Counted from the stretch's first letter, positions 47,712-57,717 are shown. The stretch: 64,000 bases of DNA from Bradyrhizobium sp. CCBAU 53351 (GCF_015291745.1 NZ_CP030059.1:4491501-4555500), one strand, 5' to 3'. The notes: generated by a model from the sequence alone, not told the origin. Numbers and translations are program-made.

Positions 47712-47776
47712 GAGCATGATCCGGAAAACCGCGCTGCACTTTGCGCGAACGCGGCCCTTCGGGTCCGGATCATGCT
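47712..47776. repeat. Repeat family E, copy 1
   Basis: Perfect 13-bp arms AGCATGATCCGGA (47713-47725) and TCCGGATCATGCT (47764-47776) around a GC-rich loop with GCGCGAACGCGG. It fills the spacer between the NIPSNAP and ABM genes. Confidence 0.8.
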
Positions 47777-47784
47777 GGCGTGGC

Positions 47785-48093
47785 CTACAATACCACCTGA
47801 CGCAGGAAGGTGCGCTCTTCGGCGAGGATGAATTTGTGCTCCTCGGCGAAATGGAAATTGGCCATGCCCTCAGTGTCCTGTCGCAACCGGGCGCGATAGG
47901 CCTCATAGGCGGCCAGACTCTCGAAGGTGATCAGCCCAAAGGCGATGTTGTTGGTGCCCTCGTGCGGCATGAAATAGCCGATCAGGTCGCCACCGCATTT
48001 CGGGATGATGGTGAGCCAGCGCTTCGAGTACTCCTCGAATTGCGCGCGCTTGAAGGGATCGAGCTGGTAGCGGATGAAAACGGTGACGGACAT
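47785..48093 (-). CDS. NIPSNAP-family protein
   Basis: A 102-residue dimeric alpha-beta barrel protein with the NIPSNAP signature: '[20 protein letters not shown]', '[20 protein letters not shown]' and the end '[16 protein letters not shown]'. The molecular role of bacterial members is unknown; the ABM protein downstream has the same kind of fold, so the two may act together. Transcribed with it on the minus strand, though a repeat lies between. Confidence 0.85.
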   Translation of the reverse strand: MSVTVFIRYQLDPFKRAQFEEYSKRWLTIIPKCGGDLIGYFMPHEGTNNIAFGLITFESLAAYEAYRARLRQDTEGMANFHFAEEHKFILAEERTFLRQVVL

Positions 48094-48115
48094 GGTGGGC
48101 TCCTTGTTTCCACGC

Positions 48116-48230
48116 CGTCATTGCGAGCGCAGCGAAGCGATCCAGGAACCTCACCGCGGAGACAGCCTGGATTGCTTCGTCGCCCCGTGCAAATTGCTTC
48201 GCAATTTGTCACGGGCTCCTCGCAATGACG
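48116..48230. repeat. Repeat family A, copy 2
   Basis: Begins CGTCATTGCGAGCGCAGCG and ends CTCCTCGCAATGACG. It holds an extra inner hairpin (CCGTGCAAATTGC with GCAATTTGTCACGG). It lies between the divergent NIPSNAP and ArsR-type genes. Confidence 0.85.
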
Positions 48231-48286
48231 AACTGGTGACACGCTACGGCCTTGCCCGACCACAATGCTTCGGCTACCATCGAAGC

Positions 48287-48985
48287 ATGAAATCAGGCCC
48301 CGACATCGCCATGGTCGCCTCGCTGGTCGGCGACCCCGCCCGCGCCAACATGCTCACGGCGCTGATGAACGGACGCGCGCTGACGGCGAGCGAGCTGGCG
48401 CAGGAAGCCGGCATCACGCCGCAGACCGCGAGCTCGCATCTGGCCAAGCTCGAGGCCGGCGGGTTGGTCGAGCCGGAGAAGCAGGGCCGCCACCGCTACT
48501 ATCGCCTCACCGACGACGACGTCGCGGGCGTGCTCGAAGGTCTTGCAGGGCTTGCCGCGCGCACCGGCCATATGCGGGTGCGCACCGGACCGAAGGACCC
48601 GGCGCTGCGGCGCGCGCGGATCTGCTACGACCATCTCGCCGGCGATCTCGGCGTGCAGATGCTCGATTCCTTGCGCGAGCGGAATCTGGTCAGGCAGAAG
48701 AAGCAGGACATCGAGCTGACCGCCGAGGGCGAGCGTTTTCTCGCCAGGCATCTGCAGATCTCGCCCGACATGCTCACCCATCCGCGGCGCCCGGTGTGCA
48801 AGGCGTGCCTGGACTGGAGCGAGCGGAGGCATCACCTCGCCGGCACGCTGGGGGCTGCCATGATGCAGCGCTTCGCCGAGCTGAAATGGGCGGCGCGCGA
48901 CGCCACGCCCGGCAGCCGCGTCGTGAACTTCACCCGCACCGGCGAGAAGCAGTTTGCCGCGCTGTTCGGCAACGTAAGGGACTGA
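48287..48985 (+). CDS. ArsR-family regulator with C-terminal extension
   Basis: A 232-residue regulator: N-terminal ArsR winged helix ('MVASLVGDPARANMLTALMN', 'ASELAQEAGITPQTASSHLA', wing 'PEKQGRHRYYRLT') and then about 120 further residues ('ICYDHLAGDLGVQMLDSLRE') that end with a Cys-x2-Cys (PVCKACLDWSERRHH). The extension is known in a subgroup of ArsR proteins; its Cys/His cluster could bind a metal. Targets are unknown. ATG 48287 follows an unclear ribosome binding site. Confidence 0.87.
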   Translation: MKSGPDIAMVASLVGDPARANMLTALMNGRALTASELAQEAGITPQTASSHLAKLEAGGLVEPEKQGRHRYYRLTDDDVAGVLEGLAGLAARTGHMRVRTGPKDPALRRARICYDHLAGDLGVQMLDSLRERNLVRQKKQDIELTAEGERFLARHLQISPDMLTHPRRPVCKACLDWSERRHHLAGTLGAAMMQRFAELKWAARDATPGSRVVNFTRTGEKQFAALFGNVRD

Positions 48986-49246
48986 CCGGCGCGCGCTCCC
49001 ATTGCGTCCTGGAGTGCTCCGGCGGCACGGCAGCTTGGAGGCCCCCGGCCGCCGGCGCCATTTCTGTCGCCTCAGGCCCTGTGCGAGGGAACGTTCATGC
49101 CGCATTCAGGTCATGATTGGCAGGTTTGGATCGCGCTGTGCCGATATGTTGCAAGATTTGACATGTCGAATCGCGTCTTTTGATTCATTGTGCGCCGCGA
49201 GCGCCGCCCCCAAAGACTTTCCCCCAAGGACGAGAAGGAAGATCAA

Positions 49247-49495
49247 ATGAAATACCTGTTCGCCGCCGCCGTGCTTGCCACCGCTGTCGTCGGATTCGGT
49301 GAGGCGGCCAGCGCCGCTGAGGGCTGCGGCCGCGGCTTCTATCGCGGTCCCTATGGCAATTGCCGCCCGATGCGCGGCGCGGTCGTGGTGCGCCCCGCCC
49401 CGGTGGTGGTCGCCCCGCCGGTCGTGGTCGTGCCCCGCGCGCGCGTATGCCCCTATGGCTTCCGCTGGTACGCCGGCCGCTGCCGCCCGTTCTGA
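49247..49495 (+). CDS. Small secreted Cys-rich protein (GCG/CRP type)
   Basis: An 82-residue precursor with signal peptide (MKYLFAAAVLATAVVGFGEAASA-AEG). The mature part opens with G-C-G-R-G and N-C-R-P, has a Pro/Val-rich middle (APVVVAPPVVVVPRAR) and closes with 'CPYGFRWYAGRCRPF': four cysteines in two pairs. This matches my memory of the rhizobial 'GCG_CRPN' small-protein type. Function unknown. A good AAGGAAG site and a strong terminator frame the gene. Confidence 0.75.
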   Translation: MKYLFAAAVLATAVVGFGEAASAAEGCGRGFYRGPYGNCRPMRGAVVVRPAPVVVAPPVVVVPRARVCPYGFRWYAGRCRPF

Positions 49496-49509
49496 TCTCT
49501 TCGCATCGC

Positions 49510-49546
49510 AAGATGGCCGCGCGGCGAAAGCCTGCGCGGCCATCTT
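49510..49546. terminator. Hairpin terminator
   Basis: A perfect 13-bp stem (49510-49522 with 49534-49546) and 11-base loop, 14 bases after the stop of the Cys-rich protein. The next bases are CGTTT. Confidence 0.82.
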
Positions 49547-49651
49547 CGTTTCGCGGCTCACCTGACGATTCGCATCGAAATTGAAGCACCTCCGAATCGA
49601 AACGGGGACCGCTGGCTGCGATCCCCGTCCAATTCACGCGCTCTGGCGAGC

Positions 49652-49936
49652 TTACCAGTAATGGCGGCGGTGCCAGCGCCGGTGATGCCGGCGCCAATGA
49701 CGGCGGCGCCATCCCCAATGGCCGTGATGGCCATGCCAGTGCACCTGCTCGGGCGTCAGCTTGGCGGCTTCCTCACTGGTGGTGACGGCGGGATGAGCGT
49801 CGGCATTGCCTTGCGGCGCACGTGCGGGATCAATGACGGGCTGCGGTGACAGCGGCGCGGCCCGCGCGGTCGCGGCGAAGGCGGCGGCGCCCGCCGTCAC
49901 CCCCAATGCAAGCTTCAAAAAGTTCCGGCGCTCCAT
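49652..49936 (-). CDS. Small exported His/Trp/Arg-rich protein
   Basis: A 94-residue precursor with a twin-arginine-type signal (MERRNFLKLALGVTAGAAAF). The C-terminal third is an extreme His/Trp/Arg tail (HWHGHHGHWGWRRRHWRRHH then RRWHRRHYW). Such tails bind divalent metals or anionic polymers; a metal-storage or surface role is a guess. A Tat signal on so small a protein suggests it is exported folded, perhaps with metal. ATG 49936 follows a GAGGAAGAAG site. Confidence 0.72.
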   Translation of the reverse strand: MERRNFLKLALGVTAGAAAFAATARAAPLSPQPVIDPARAPQGNADAHPAVTTSEEAAKLTPEQVHWHGHHGHWGWRRRHWRRHHRRWHRRHYW

Positions 49937-50052
49937 GGCTTCTTCCTCTTGGATCTTCGTGCAAGTGATGCAGAGGAAGTGTCGCGGCCACGACATGAAC
50001 CGAAGCTGAATCGCATGTTCAGACTCGGTGCGAAGCGAACATTCGCTGTGCC

Positions 50053-50367
50053 TCACGTGGAAACTTCCTGCGCCAGCACCAGCGTCTCGCGCGAGCGCTT
50101 CACGTCGGGCCAGTCGCGGTTGAAATCGACGACGAGCTTCTGCAACGCATCACCTTCCAGCATGGCCGCAAGTCTGGCCTCGTCGTCGAACTGATACATC
50201 GCCACGTGCAGCGAGGGATCATCGAGGCTCCAGAACCGCGACGCTCGGCTCACGCCGAAGGTCTCCATCGCGTCGGGCAGATGTTCCGTCTCGTACCATT
50301 TGTCGAAGGCAGCGCGCTTGCCGGCGTCGGGGACGATGGCGCGGACGACGAAGAAGGCGGCGGGCAT
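50053..50367 (-). CDS. Dimeric alpha-beta barrel protein of unknown function
   Basis: A 104-residue protein with the ferredoxin-like dimeric barrel pattern: 'AAFFVVRAIVPDAGKRAAFD', 'KWYETEHLPDAMETFGVSRA' and 'SLHVAMYQFDDEARLAAMLE'. The W-Y-x2-E-H-L-P-D segment is like that of DUF4286/EthD-type proteins. Function unknown. It starts 126 bases before the divergent GST gene. Confidence 0.75.
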   Translation of the reverse strand: MPAAFFVVRAIVPDAGKRAAFDKWYETEHLPDAMETFGVSRASRFWSLDDPSLHVAMYQFDDEARLAAMLEGDALQKLVVDFNRDWPDVKRSRETLVLAQEVST

Positions 50368-50493
50368 CGGGTTCCTCCTGGTGTTGGCGCGAGCCTAACC
50401 GGTCAAATCGCCGGCGGCAAAAAGAGTGGCACCGGTGTCGGAACGGGCGCCCTTCGCTCGTCCTTTGTTCGAACCAGGACACGGAGACAGCAA

Positions 50494-51147
50494 ATGGCCG
50501 ACCTCACCCTCACCACCTTCAATTGGGTTCCGGAACCGCCGCGTGGCCTCGTGCGCGATCTCAGAGTGCGCTGGGCGCTGGAAGAAGCCGCCTTGCCCTA
50601 TCGCGTCGCCAGCACGCCGTTCGACGATCGCAGGCCTGCGCACCTCGCGCACCAGCCGTTCGGCCAGGTGCCGTGGCTGACCGACGGCGACATCTCGATC
50701 TTCGAGACCGGCGCAATCCTGCTTCATCTCGGCGAACGCAGCGAGAAGCTGATGCCCACAGATCCGCGCGGCCGCGCCGAGGCGACGGCTTGGGTATTCG
50801 CGGCGCTCAATTCGGTGGAGATGGCCAGCCTGCCCTGGGGAATGTCGAAGTTCATGGGACATCCGACCGACACGGCAGCCTGGAAATTCGTCGACGACTT
50901 CCTCAAGCTTCGCTTGAAGCATCTCGAGCCGGTGCTAGCGGGGCGCGAATGGCTGGCGGGCTCCTTCTCGGTCGCCGACATCCTGATGGCGGACGTGCTG
51001 CGTCTCGTCGACATGTTCGGCGGGCTGGCGGACAGCCCCGCCTGCCGCGCCTACGTCGCGCGCGCCACCGGCCGCCCGGCGTTCATCAAGGCGCACGCCG
51101 ACCAGATGGCGCATTTCGCGGCGGCGGACGCTGACCACAAGCATTAG
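50494..51147 (+). CDS. Glutathione S-transferase family protein
   Basis: A 217-residue GST. The thioredoxin-like N-terminal domain has 'LRVRWALEEAALPYRVASTP', 'QPFGQVPWLTDGDISIFETG' (cis-Pro and the E-S/T pair that binds glutathione); the helical C-terminal domain has 'WLAGSFSVADILMADVLRLV', with the N-capping S-x-x-D. It should conjugate or bind glutathione with an unknown electrophile. ATG 50494 follows a CGGAGA site. Confidence 0.9.
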   Translation: MADLTLTTFNWVPEPPRGLVRDLRVRWALEEAALPYRVASTPFDDRRPAHLAHQPFGQVPWLTDGDISIFETGAILLHLGERSEKLMPTDPRGRAEATAWVFAALNSVEMASLPWGMSKFMGHPTDTAAWKFVDDFLKLRLKHLEPVLAGREWLAGSFSVADILMADVLRLVDMFGGLADSPACRAYVARATGRPAFIKAHADQMAHFAAADADHKH

Positions 51148-51229
51148 GCAAAGGCAGCAATTTGCCGTTCCATCACCTAGACGAGCGCGGGTCGCGTCGG
51201 CAGATGCCCGCGCTCCAGGGATGACTGCT

Positions 51230-53107
51230 CTAGGTCGCCAGGCCGGCGAACGCCAGGCGATCGGTCTCCTCGCGACTTCCGGACTTGTAGTACGGGTCCG
51301 TCCAGCTATCATCCTTCTTCAATCCCGCGATGCGCGCCTCGACGCTCTTTTTCTTCTTGCCGCCTTTGGTCTTTCCCTCCACATGCGCGCGAAACCAATA
51401 GTGCTCGAACATGCGCATGAATTCCGTGATGTAGATGTCCATCACGGCGGTATCGCCACGAATGATCAGGCTGTTCTCGTCGTTGGTTTTCGTCGAGTTG
51501 TTGGAGAAATTGGCTGACCCCGTGACCAGGATCGGGTCCTGCCCAAACGGATCGATCGCGATGATCTTGGAGTGGATGTGAACTCCGGAATGGTGGAAGC
51601 TCTCCTCATGCTCGAGCAGCCGCCCCTGGAAATCGTGCAGCGCCGAGCTCAGCGTGGTTGCAACCGAGACCTGGTTGGCAGCGTCGTGCTCGAGCAGCTT
51701 CACGGCTCCCGCCTTGCCGAACGAACTGCCCTTGTCCGCCATCAGAAAGCGCAGCGTGCCCTTCGGCGTCTTCTTGAAGGTTGCGAGAATCTTCGGATGC
51801 AGGACGAAGGGCGCACTGACCATCACGATCTTCCCGGTCCGGCAAAGCTCCGCGTAGAGATCGATCATCTCCAGCTTCGACTGGGGAGAGAAGATCGGCG
51901 TGACCCCGTGTGGAATGCTGTCGCGATCCCTCGGCACCGGCGTCAAGAACTGGGTGTGCTTCTTGATGTCCCTGGCTGAATCGTTGTTGTACAGCGACTG
52001 GAAATAGTCGTTGTACGCCGTGGCGATCTTCACATTGTAGCTGGCGTGTCCCAGGTTGAGCTGGCCGTAGATCGCACCGTCGGTCCAGTTTGTCGATCCG
52101 GTCCACACCGCGATCGGCTGCATCGATCCATTCGCCCCCTTCTTCAGCAGAACGACGAATTTGTTGTGCATGATCGCGCCTTGTGGATCCGCATCGCGAG
52201 GTTTGGCGAATGTGATCCCTGCCGCCGCGATGGCCGCGCGATTCCTGGCCGCCGTCTTGTCCGCTGGATCAGGCTTGCCCTGCTTGCTCTTCTGTCGCGC
52301 GTGGTAGGCGACCTTGACGTCCACGCCACGGCCCGCCGCACGCGTCAATGCTTCGAGCAGCTTGGGCTTCTGAAATTCGTAGATCGCGGCATGAACGGCA
52401 TAGCTGGAATCGACCGCCTGGCCGATAAACCCGATCAGCGCTTCCTCGAGCCCGCGCGAAAGCCACCATAGAGCGTCGGGGATCCTGGCGGGGTCGTTGT
52501 CGCCATAGCGGCTATTATAGGCGCGGCTCGCGGCAGCTCCGCGATTGAAGAACACCGAAGCATCATGGCCGTGGTTGTTTTCCGTTTTGACCTCGACCGT
52601 CACGCCGCCCTGAATGGTGTCGAATTCGCGGCGCCGCTCGGCTTCCTTGCCATCCTGGACGATCTTCGCCGCCGGATCGTAGCGCGGAACGACGCGGTAG
52701 CGATAAGACTTTCCGGGATCGACCGTGTAGTCGCCCCAGCGGAATTTCTGCAACGGAGCGCGAGCGGTCGACACCATCGGAGCGTCCTGATCCGGCGCCC
52801 GCGGCGCAGCGTTCTTGGCTGCTCCCCTTTTCTTGGCGGCCTTCTTGGCGGCCGGCACCGGCTTCGGGTCCGCCTCGACCGCTGGAATGGCGGCCTGCGC
52901 GATGTCGGCTGCGTCGAGCGGATCGACGTCGAACCGAAGCATGTTGGGCAGCCAGCGCCGCGCGCCGGTGTCGACATCCGTCCGCTCAATGGTGAATCCG
53001 AGGCAGCCCTTTCGCTTCGGCTCCTCGAGATCCATCGCCAGCAACACGTTGTTTGAGCCAGCAATGACACGCAGTGTCAGTCCATCCTTCGATGCCCGCG
53101 CTCGCAT
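51230..53107 (-). CDS. Phospholipase D-like protein with one complete HKD motif
   Basis: A 625-residue protein. Residues 1-170 form a beta-rich N-terminal part with a Lys/Ala linker (AAKKAAKKRGAAKNAAPRA, about 87-105). Two PLD domains follow. The second HKD is complete: H512-x-K514-x4-D519, then GSANFS (530-535). The first reads H314-x-K316-x4-L321, so the Asp is missing although 'WTGSTNW' follows properly. PLD enzymes need both His; both are here. It may be a phosphodiesterase acting on lipids or nucleic acids. No signal peptide is seen. The gene stands alone. Confidence 0.82.
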   Translation of the reverse strand: MRARASKDGLTLRVIAGSNNVLLAMDLEEPKRKGCLGFTIERTDVDTGARRWLPNMLRFDVDPLDAADIAQAAIPAVEADPKPVPAAKKAAKKRGAAKNAAPRAPDQDAPMVSTARAPLQKFRWGDYTVDPGKSYRYRVVPRYDPAAKIVQDGKEAERRREFDTIQGGVTVEVKTENNHGHDASVFFNRGAAASRAYNSRYGDNDPARIPDALWWLSRGLEEALIGFIGQAVDSSYAVHAAIYEFQKPKLLEALTRAAGRGVDVKVAYHARQKSKQGKPDPADKTAARNRAAIAAAGITFAKPRDADPQGAIMHNKFVVLLKKGANGSMQPIAVWTGSTNWTDGAIYGQLNLGHASYNVKIATAYNDYFQSLYNNDSARDIKKHTQFLTPVPRDRDSIPHGVTPIFSPQSKLEMIDLYAELCRTGKIVMVSAPFVLHPKILATFKKTPKGTLRFLMADKGSSFGKAGAVKLLEHDAANQVSVATTLSSALHDFQGRLLEHEESFHHSGVHIHSKIIAIDPFGQDPILVTGSANFSNNSTKTNDENSLIIRGDTAVMDIYITEFMRMFEHYWFRAHVEGKTKGGKKKKSVEARIAGLKKDDSWTDPYYKSGSREETDRLAFAGLAT

Positions 53108-53292
53108 GGGAAAATTCCTTATGAAAAACTCAAAATCTACCCCTAGGTTATACGATTTATCATGTGTCGCAATACGTGTGCATTCTTCCGCCGCGGCGAC
53201 AAGGCCCGCGGAGCGTGATCCGCCTCACATAATCAATCCAGCACCCGGCCTACGGTCGCCAGCACCGGACGGAAGCAATTGGAAGGTGACCC

Positions 53293-53445
53293 ATGGTCCG
53301 CATCGAATATCTCAAGCGACAGATCGCCCGCGCCGAGCGGCTGGCCAAAGCCATCCTCGACCGCCAGACCGCCGACCGGCTGCAAGCCTTCGCCGCCGAA
53401 TGCCGCACGGAATTGTCGGAGCTGACGCTCAAGACCGCCGCGTGA
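53293..53445 (+). CDS. Very small helical protein (50 aa)
   Basis: A 50-residue frame, MVRIEYLKRQIARAERLAKA then ILDRQTADRLQAFAAECR and a short tail. A strong GGAAGGTG ribosome binding site precedes ATG 53293. The heptad-like pattern suggests one or two amphipathic helices. I recall similar short proteins in many rhizobia, without known function; that is memory only. Confidence 0.62.
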   Translation: MVRIEYLKRQIARAERLAKAILDRQTADRLQAFAAECRTELSELTLKTAA

Positions 53446-53465
53446 GGCGTGTTGACGCTGGATGC

Positions 53466-53554
53466 GTCGGGCGGATTAGTGCCAGCGTAATCCGCCACTT
53501 CCCCATCCAATAACGCAAACCTTGGCGGATTACGCTATCGCTAATCCGTCCTAC
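53466..53554. repeat. Repeat family C, copy 2
   Basis: Starts GTCGGGCGGATTAG and ends CGCTAATCCGTCCTAC, with an inner GTAATCCGCCA/TGGCGGATTAC pair. It lies directly before the end of the 53558 gene; copy 3 lies on the other side. Confidence 0.82.
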
Positions 53555-53557
53555 ACC

Positions 53558-53905
53558 TCACACCAGCTTCAACGGCGCATCGGCAACGACGCGCAGGTCA
53601 ATACTGCCGATCAGCGCCGCACGGCGCGCCTCCGCCGCGCTGATGGCCTCGTCCGTCTGCCGCAGCGTCGAGACGTTCGAGCCGAGCGAGACGATCCCGC
53701 CGAGCACCAGCGCGATCGATCCGAGTGCGGCGGTCTGACCGAACCCGAACACGCCGAGGATCGTCACCACCAGCAGCGCCGCCCCTGCACCGATGGCGAT
53801 CTTCGACGCCAGGATGTACTTGCGGCAACGCTCGGCGATCTCGGCGAGAGCCTCGATGCGATCTTCAATGTCGGAGATTTCGTCGGTCGGATCGTCTTCG
53901 GTCAT
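53558..53905 (-). CDS. Small membrane protein with two hydrophobic segments
   Basis: A 115-residue protein: acidic N terminus (MTEDDPTDEISDIEDRIEAL), an amphipathic helix, then two adjacent membrane segments (IAIGAGAALLVVTILGVFG and ALGSIALVLGGIVSLGS) forming a hairpin, and a helical C terminus (TLRQTDEAISAAEARRAAL). No known domain. It is bracketed by family C repeats at 53466-53554 and 53925-54000. Confidence 0.75.
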   Translation of the reverse strand: MTEDDPTDEISDIEDRIEALAEIAERCRKYILASKIAIGAGAALLVVTILGVFGFGQTAALGSIALVLGGIVSLGSNVSTLRQTDEAISAAEARRAALIGSIDLRVVADAPLKLV

Positions 53906-53924
53906 TGGATCGAGGATGCCGATT

Positions 53925-54000
53925 GTAGGGCGGATTAGGCGTAGCCGTAATCCGCCGCGTTCGGATGAGTGGCGGGTTACGCTTCGCTAACCCGCCCTAC
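53925..54000. repeat. Repeat family C, copy 3
   Basis: Starts GTAGGGCGGATTAGGC and ends CGCTAACCCGCCCTAC, nearly perfect outer arms, with an inner GTAATCCGCC/GGCGGGTTAC pair. It lies between the 53558 gene and the end of the carboxylase gene. Confidence 0.85.
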
Positions 54001-54007
54001 GCGGTCC

Positions 54008-55540
<1,533 letters not shown>

Positions 55541-55919
55541 TTGCTCCCGCCAGTTCTTAAGCCTAAATGCGATTGCCGGGGGTTCTAACACGGCATTTTG
55601 CAAGCCGGAAAGCGCCTTTCGGCGCCGCAGGGCTGCCTTGAAGCAGCGGGAAAGCGCAAGGAATTCCAAAGTTTTGCCGGCTAGCCGATGGCGGACGCGG
55701 GAATGGCCGGACGGCCCGGCTTCCCCATTCACCCGGCCCGGCCGGGGCGGCTCGCAGAGGCGCGCCTGATCCCGGCCGGGGCCTCGCAAATTGGTGTCCC
55801 CGCCCGGTTGACCGGGCCTGCCGATTCAGGCTTGCTCCGCATTCGCGATCAGGCGCCGAATGTTGCGTGAGCCCAGTCGGTACGGCGGCGGTCACCACAG
55901 CCTGGCTCAAGCGTCACAC
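55541..55919. other. 379-base intergenic region upstream of pccB
   Basis: A very GC-rich space between divergent genes that should hold the promoters of pccB (minus) and of the 55920 gene (plus). Several CCCGGCC/GGCCGGG words can pair locally. I see no gene, no copy of the repeat families and no clear promoter motif. Confidence 0.5.
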
Positions 55920-56516
55920 ATGTCTGCGACGGTCGTCCCCCTGCCGCCGAACTCATCGTCAGATACCGTCGACTTCCTGCGGCGCATGGCCAGCATGGTG
56001 TCGGGGCGAAATGGCGAGATGCTGCTGCGCGCCGCGAGCCTGATCGAGCAGCTCGGCCAGCGGGCGATGTCGGCCGAGCGGCTGTATCACCAGCAGCAGA
56101 TCGAGAGCACGCGCAACGCCGAGCTGCGCGAGGCGGCCGAGCTCGCCTCCGATGCCATGGTCGGGCAGATCGACGTGCTGCGGGCGCAGCTTGCCGAGGT
56201 CACCGCGGCAGCCGCCGCCGAGCGCGCCGCCTTCGATGCCGAGCGCGGCAAGCTGATCGGCCTGATGCAGAATGCCGAGAGCCATATCGTCAAGCTAACG
56301 ACCGAGCTGCACAGCTTGCGCGCCTCCGTCGACAGTTTCAACGAGACCGCGGTCTCGGTGCCGATCGAGGTGCTGCGGCTGGCGCGGACGCAGTTCGATT
56401 TCCTCTCCGCCGGCTTTGCCCGCAAGGGCGACGTGATCTCGCAGGCGATGAGCGAGATCGGCGGCTTCGCGATCGACCAGGCGCTGACCGCGAAGAAGAC
56501 AGCCGACGAGGGCTGA
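55920..56516 (+). CDS. Coiled-coil protein of unknown function
   Basis: A 198-residue soluble protein. After a short flexible start (MSATVVPLPPNSSSDTVDFL) residues about 30-140 are a continuous Ala/Glu/Leu-rich coiled coil (AERLYHQQQIESTRNAELRE, QLAEVTAAAAAERAAFDAER); the end is a compact helical part (VPIEVLRLARTQFDFLSAGF). No known domain. Could be a scaffold or cell-envelope organiser. ATG 55920 was chosen; no strong ribosome binding site is visible. Confidence 0.72.
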   Translation: MSATVVPLPPNSSSDTVDFLRRMASMVSGRNGEMLLRAASLIEQLGQRAMSAERLYHQQQIESTRNAELREAAELASDAMVGQIDVLRAQLAEVTAAAAAERAAFDAERGKLIGLMQNAESHIVKLTTELHSLRASVDSFNETAVSVPIEVLRLARTQFDFLSAGFARKGDVISQAMSEIGGFAIDQALTAKKTADEG

Positions 56517-56531
56517 AGTCTTTCAAAGCAA

Positions 56532-56622
56532 GGTGTCCGGGCTTGTCCCGGGCATTCACGTTCTTTGGCAGCGTCCGATAGACAAGATCGTGGATGGCCG
56601 GGACAAGCCCGGCCATGACACC
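56532..56622. repeat. Repeat family F element
   Basis: Long arms GGTGTCCGGGCTTGTCCCGG and CCGGGACAAGCCCGGCCATG-type sequence (GGTGTC with GACACC at the tips). It follows the coiled-coil gene. Only one copy is seen in this window. Confidence 0.8.
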
Positions 56623-56699
56623 GTGGAAGCAGGCGGCATCAAAATTGACAGCCCGCAAGTCCGTTGGTCTACTCCCTGAAAATCACACGGGAGGATCCG

Positions 56700-57692
56700 A
56701 TGCCGACGGCATTCCGCGCCGCCATGGCGCTCATTGCGCTCTGCGCTGCCACCGGGCTCGCTTATGCGCAGTCGCTGCCCAAGGAAGTCGCCACCCGCGC
56801 CGAGATCTACCCGATCCCCTCTCTCACTCTCTCCGACCAGAAATTCCTCAGCGGCGATGCGGCGGCCGGCAAGCCAGTGACGGTGGCCGGCGAATTCCGC
56901 GTGGCGCAGGGGACCGGCAAACTCCCCGTCGTGGTGCTGATGCACGGCTCGAGCGGCGTCGGCGCCACCACGGAAGCCTGGGTGCACGCCTTCAACGCCA
57001 TGGGCATCTCGACCTTCGTGATCGACGGTTTCACCGGCCGCGGGCTGACGGTGGTCGGACCGAACCAGGCGCTGCTCGGCCGGCTCAATCTGATCATCGA
57101 CATCTACCGTTCGCTGGAGATCCTGGCGAAACACCCGCGCGTCGATCTTGACCGCATCGTGCTGATGGGCTTTTCCCGCGGCGGACAGGCAACGCTCTAC
57201 GCAAGCCTCGACCGCTTCAACAAGCTCTGGAACAAGTCGGGCATCCAGTTCGCGGCGTACGTCCCGTTCTATCCGGACTGCTCGACGACGTATGTTGGTG
57301 ACAACGAGGTCGCCGCGCGCCCGATCCGCATCTTCCACGGCACGCCAGACGACTACAATCCCGTGAAGAGCTGCAAGGCGTTCGTCGAACGGCTCAAGGC
57401 AGCGGGCCGTGATGTCGTGCTGACCGAATATCCCGACAGCGCACACGGATTCGACAGCGGCCTGCTCGGCGTCAGCACCGTTGCGGTGTCAGCCAATGCG
57501 CAAACCGTGCGCAACTGCCGGATCAAGGAAGGCGACGGCGGCGTGCTGATGAACGGCGAGACCAACGCGCCCTTTACCTATAAGGATTCCTGTGTCGAGT
57601 TGAACCCGCATGTCGGCGGCAATCCAAAGACGGCCGCCGAGGCGCGCAAGGCGGTGGAGGAGTTCTTGCAGGTTTTGTTCAAGCTGGGGTGA
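56700..57692 (+). CDS. Exported dienelactone-hydrolase-like alpha/beta hydrolase
   Basis: A 330-residue protein with a signal peptide (MALIALCAATGLAYA-QSL). The alpha/beta hydrolase core has the oxyanion strand 'LPVVVLMHGSSGVGATTEAW', the nucleophile elbow G-F-S159-R-G-G, the acid region 'IFHGTPDDYNPVKSC' and the His in 'PDSAHGFDSG'. This is the dienelactone hydrolase arrangement with Ser instead of Cys as nucleophile. The substrate, probably an ester or lactone in the periplasm, is unknown. A strong GGGAGG site precedes ATG 56700. Confidence 0.87.
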   Translation: MPTAFRAAMALIALCAATGLAYAQSLPKEVATRAEIYPIPSLTLSDQKFLSGDAAAGKPVTVAGEFRVAQGTGKLPVVVLMHGSSGVGATTEAWVHAFNAMGISTFVIDGFTGRGLTVVGPNQALLGRLNLIIDIYRSLEILAKHPRVDLDRIVLMGFSRGGQATLYASLDRFNKLWNKSGIQFAAYVPFYPDCSTTYVGDNEVAARPIRIFHGTPDDYNPVKSCKAFVERLKAAGRDVVLTEYPDSAHGFDSGLLGVSTVAVSANAQTVRNCRIKEGDGGVLMNGETNAPFTYKDSCVELNPHVGGNPKTAAEARKAVEEFLQVLFKLG

Positions 57693-57717
57693 ATGCGCCT
57701 GCTCCGCGCGCGGTGCC

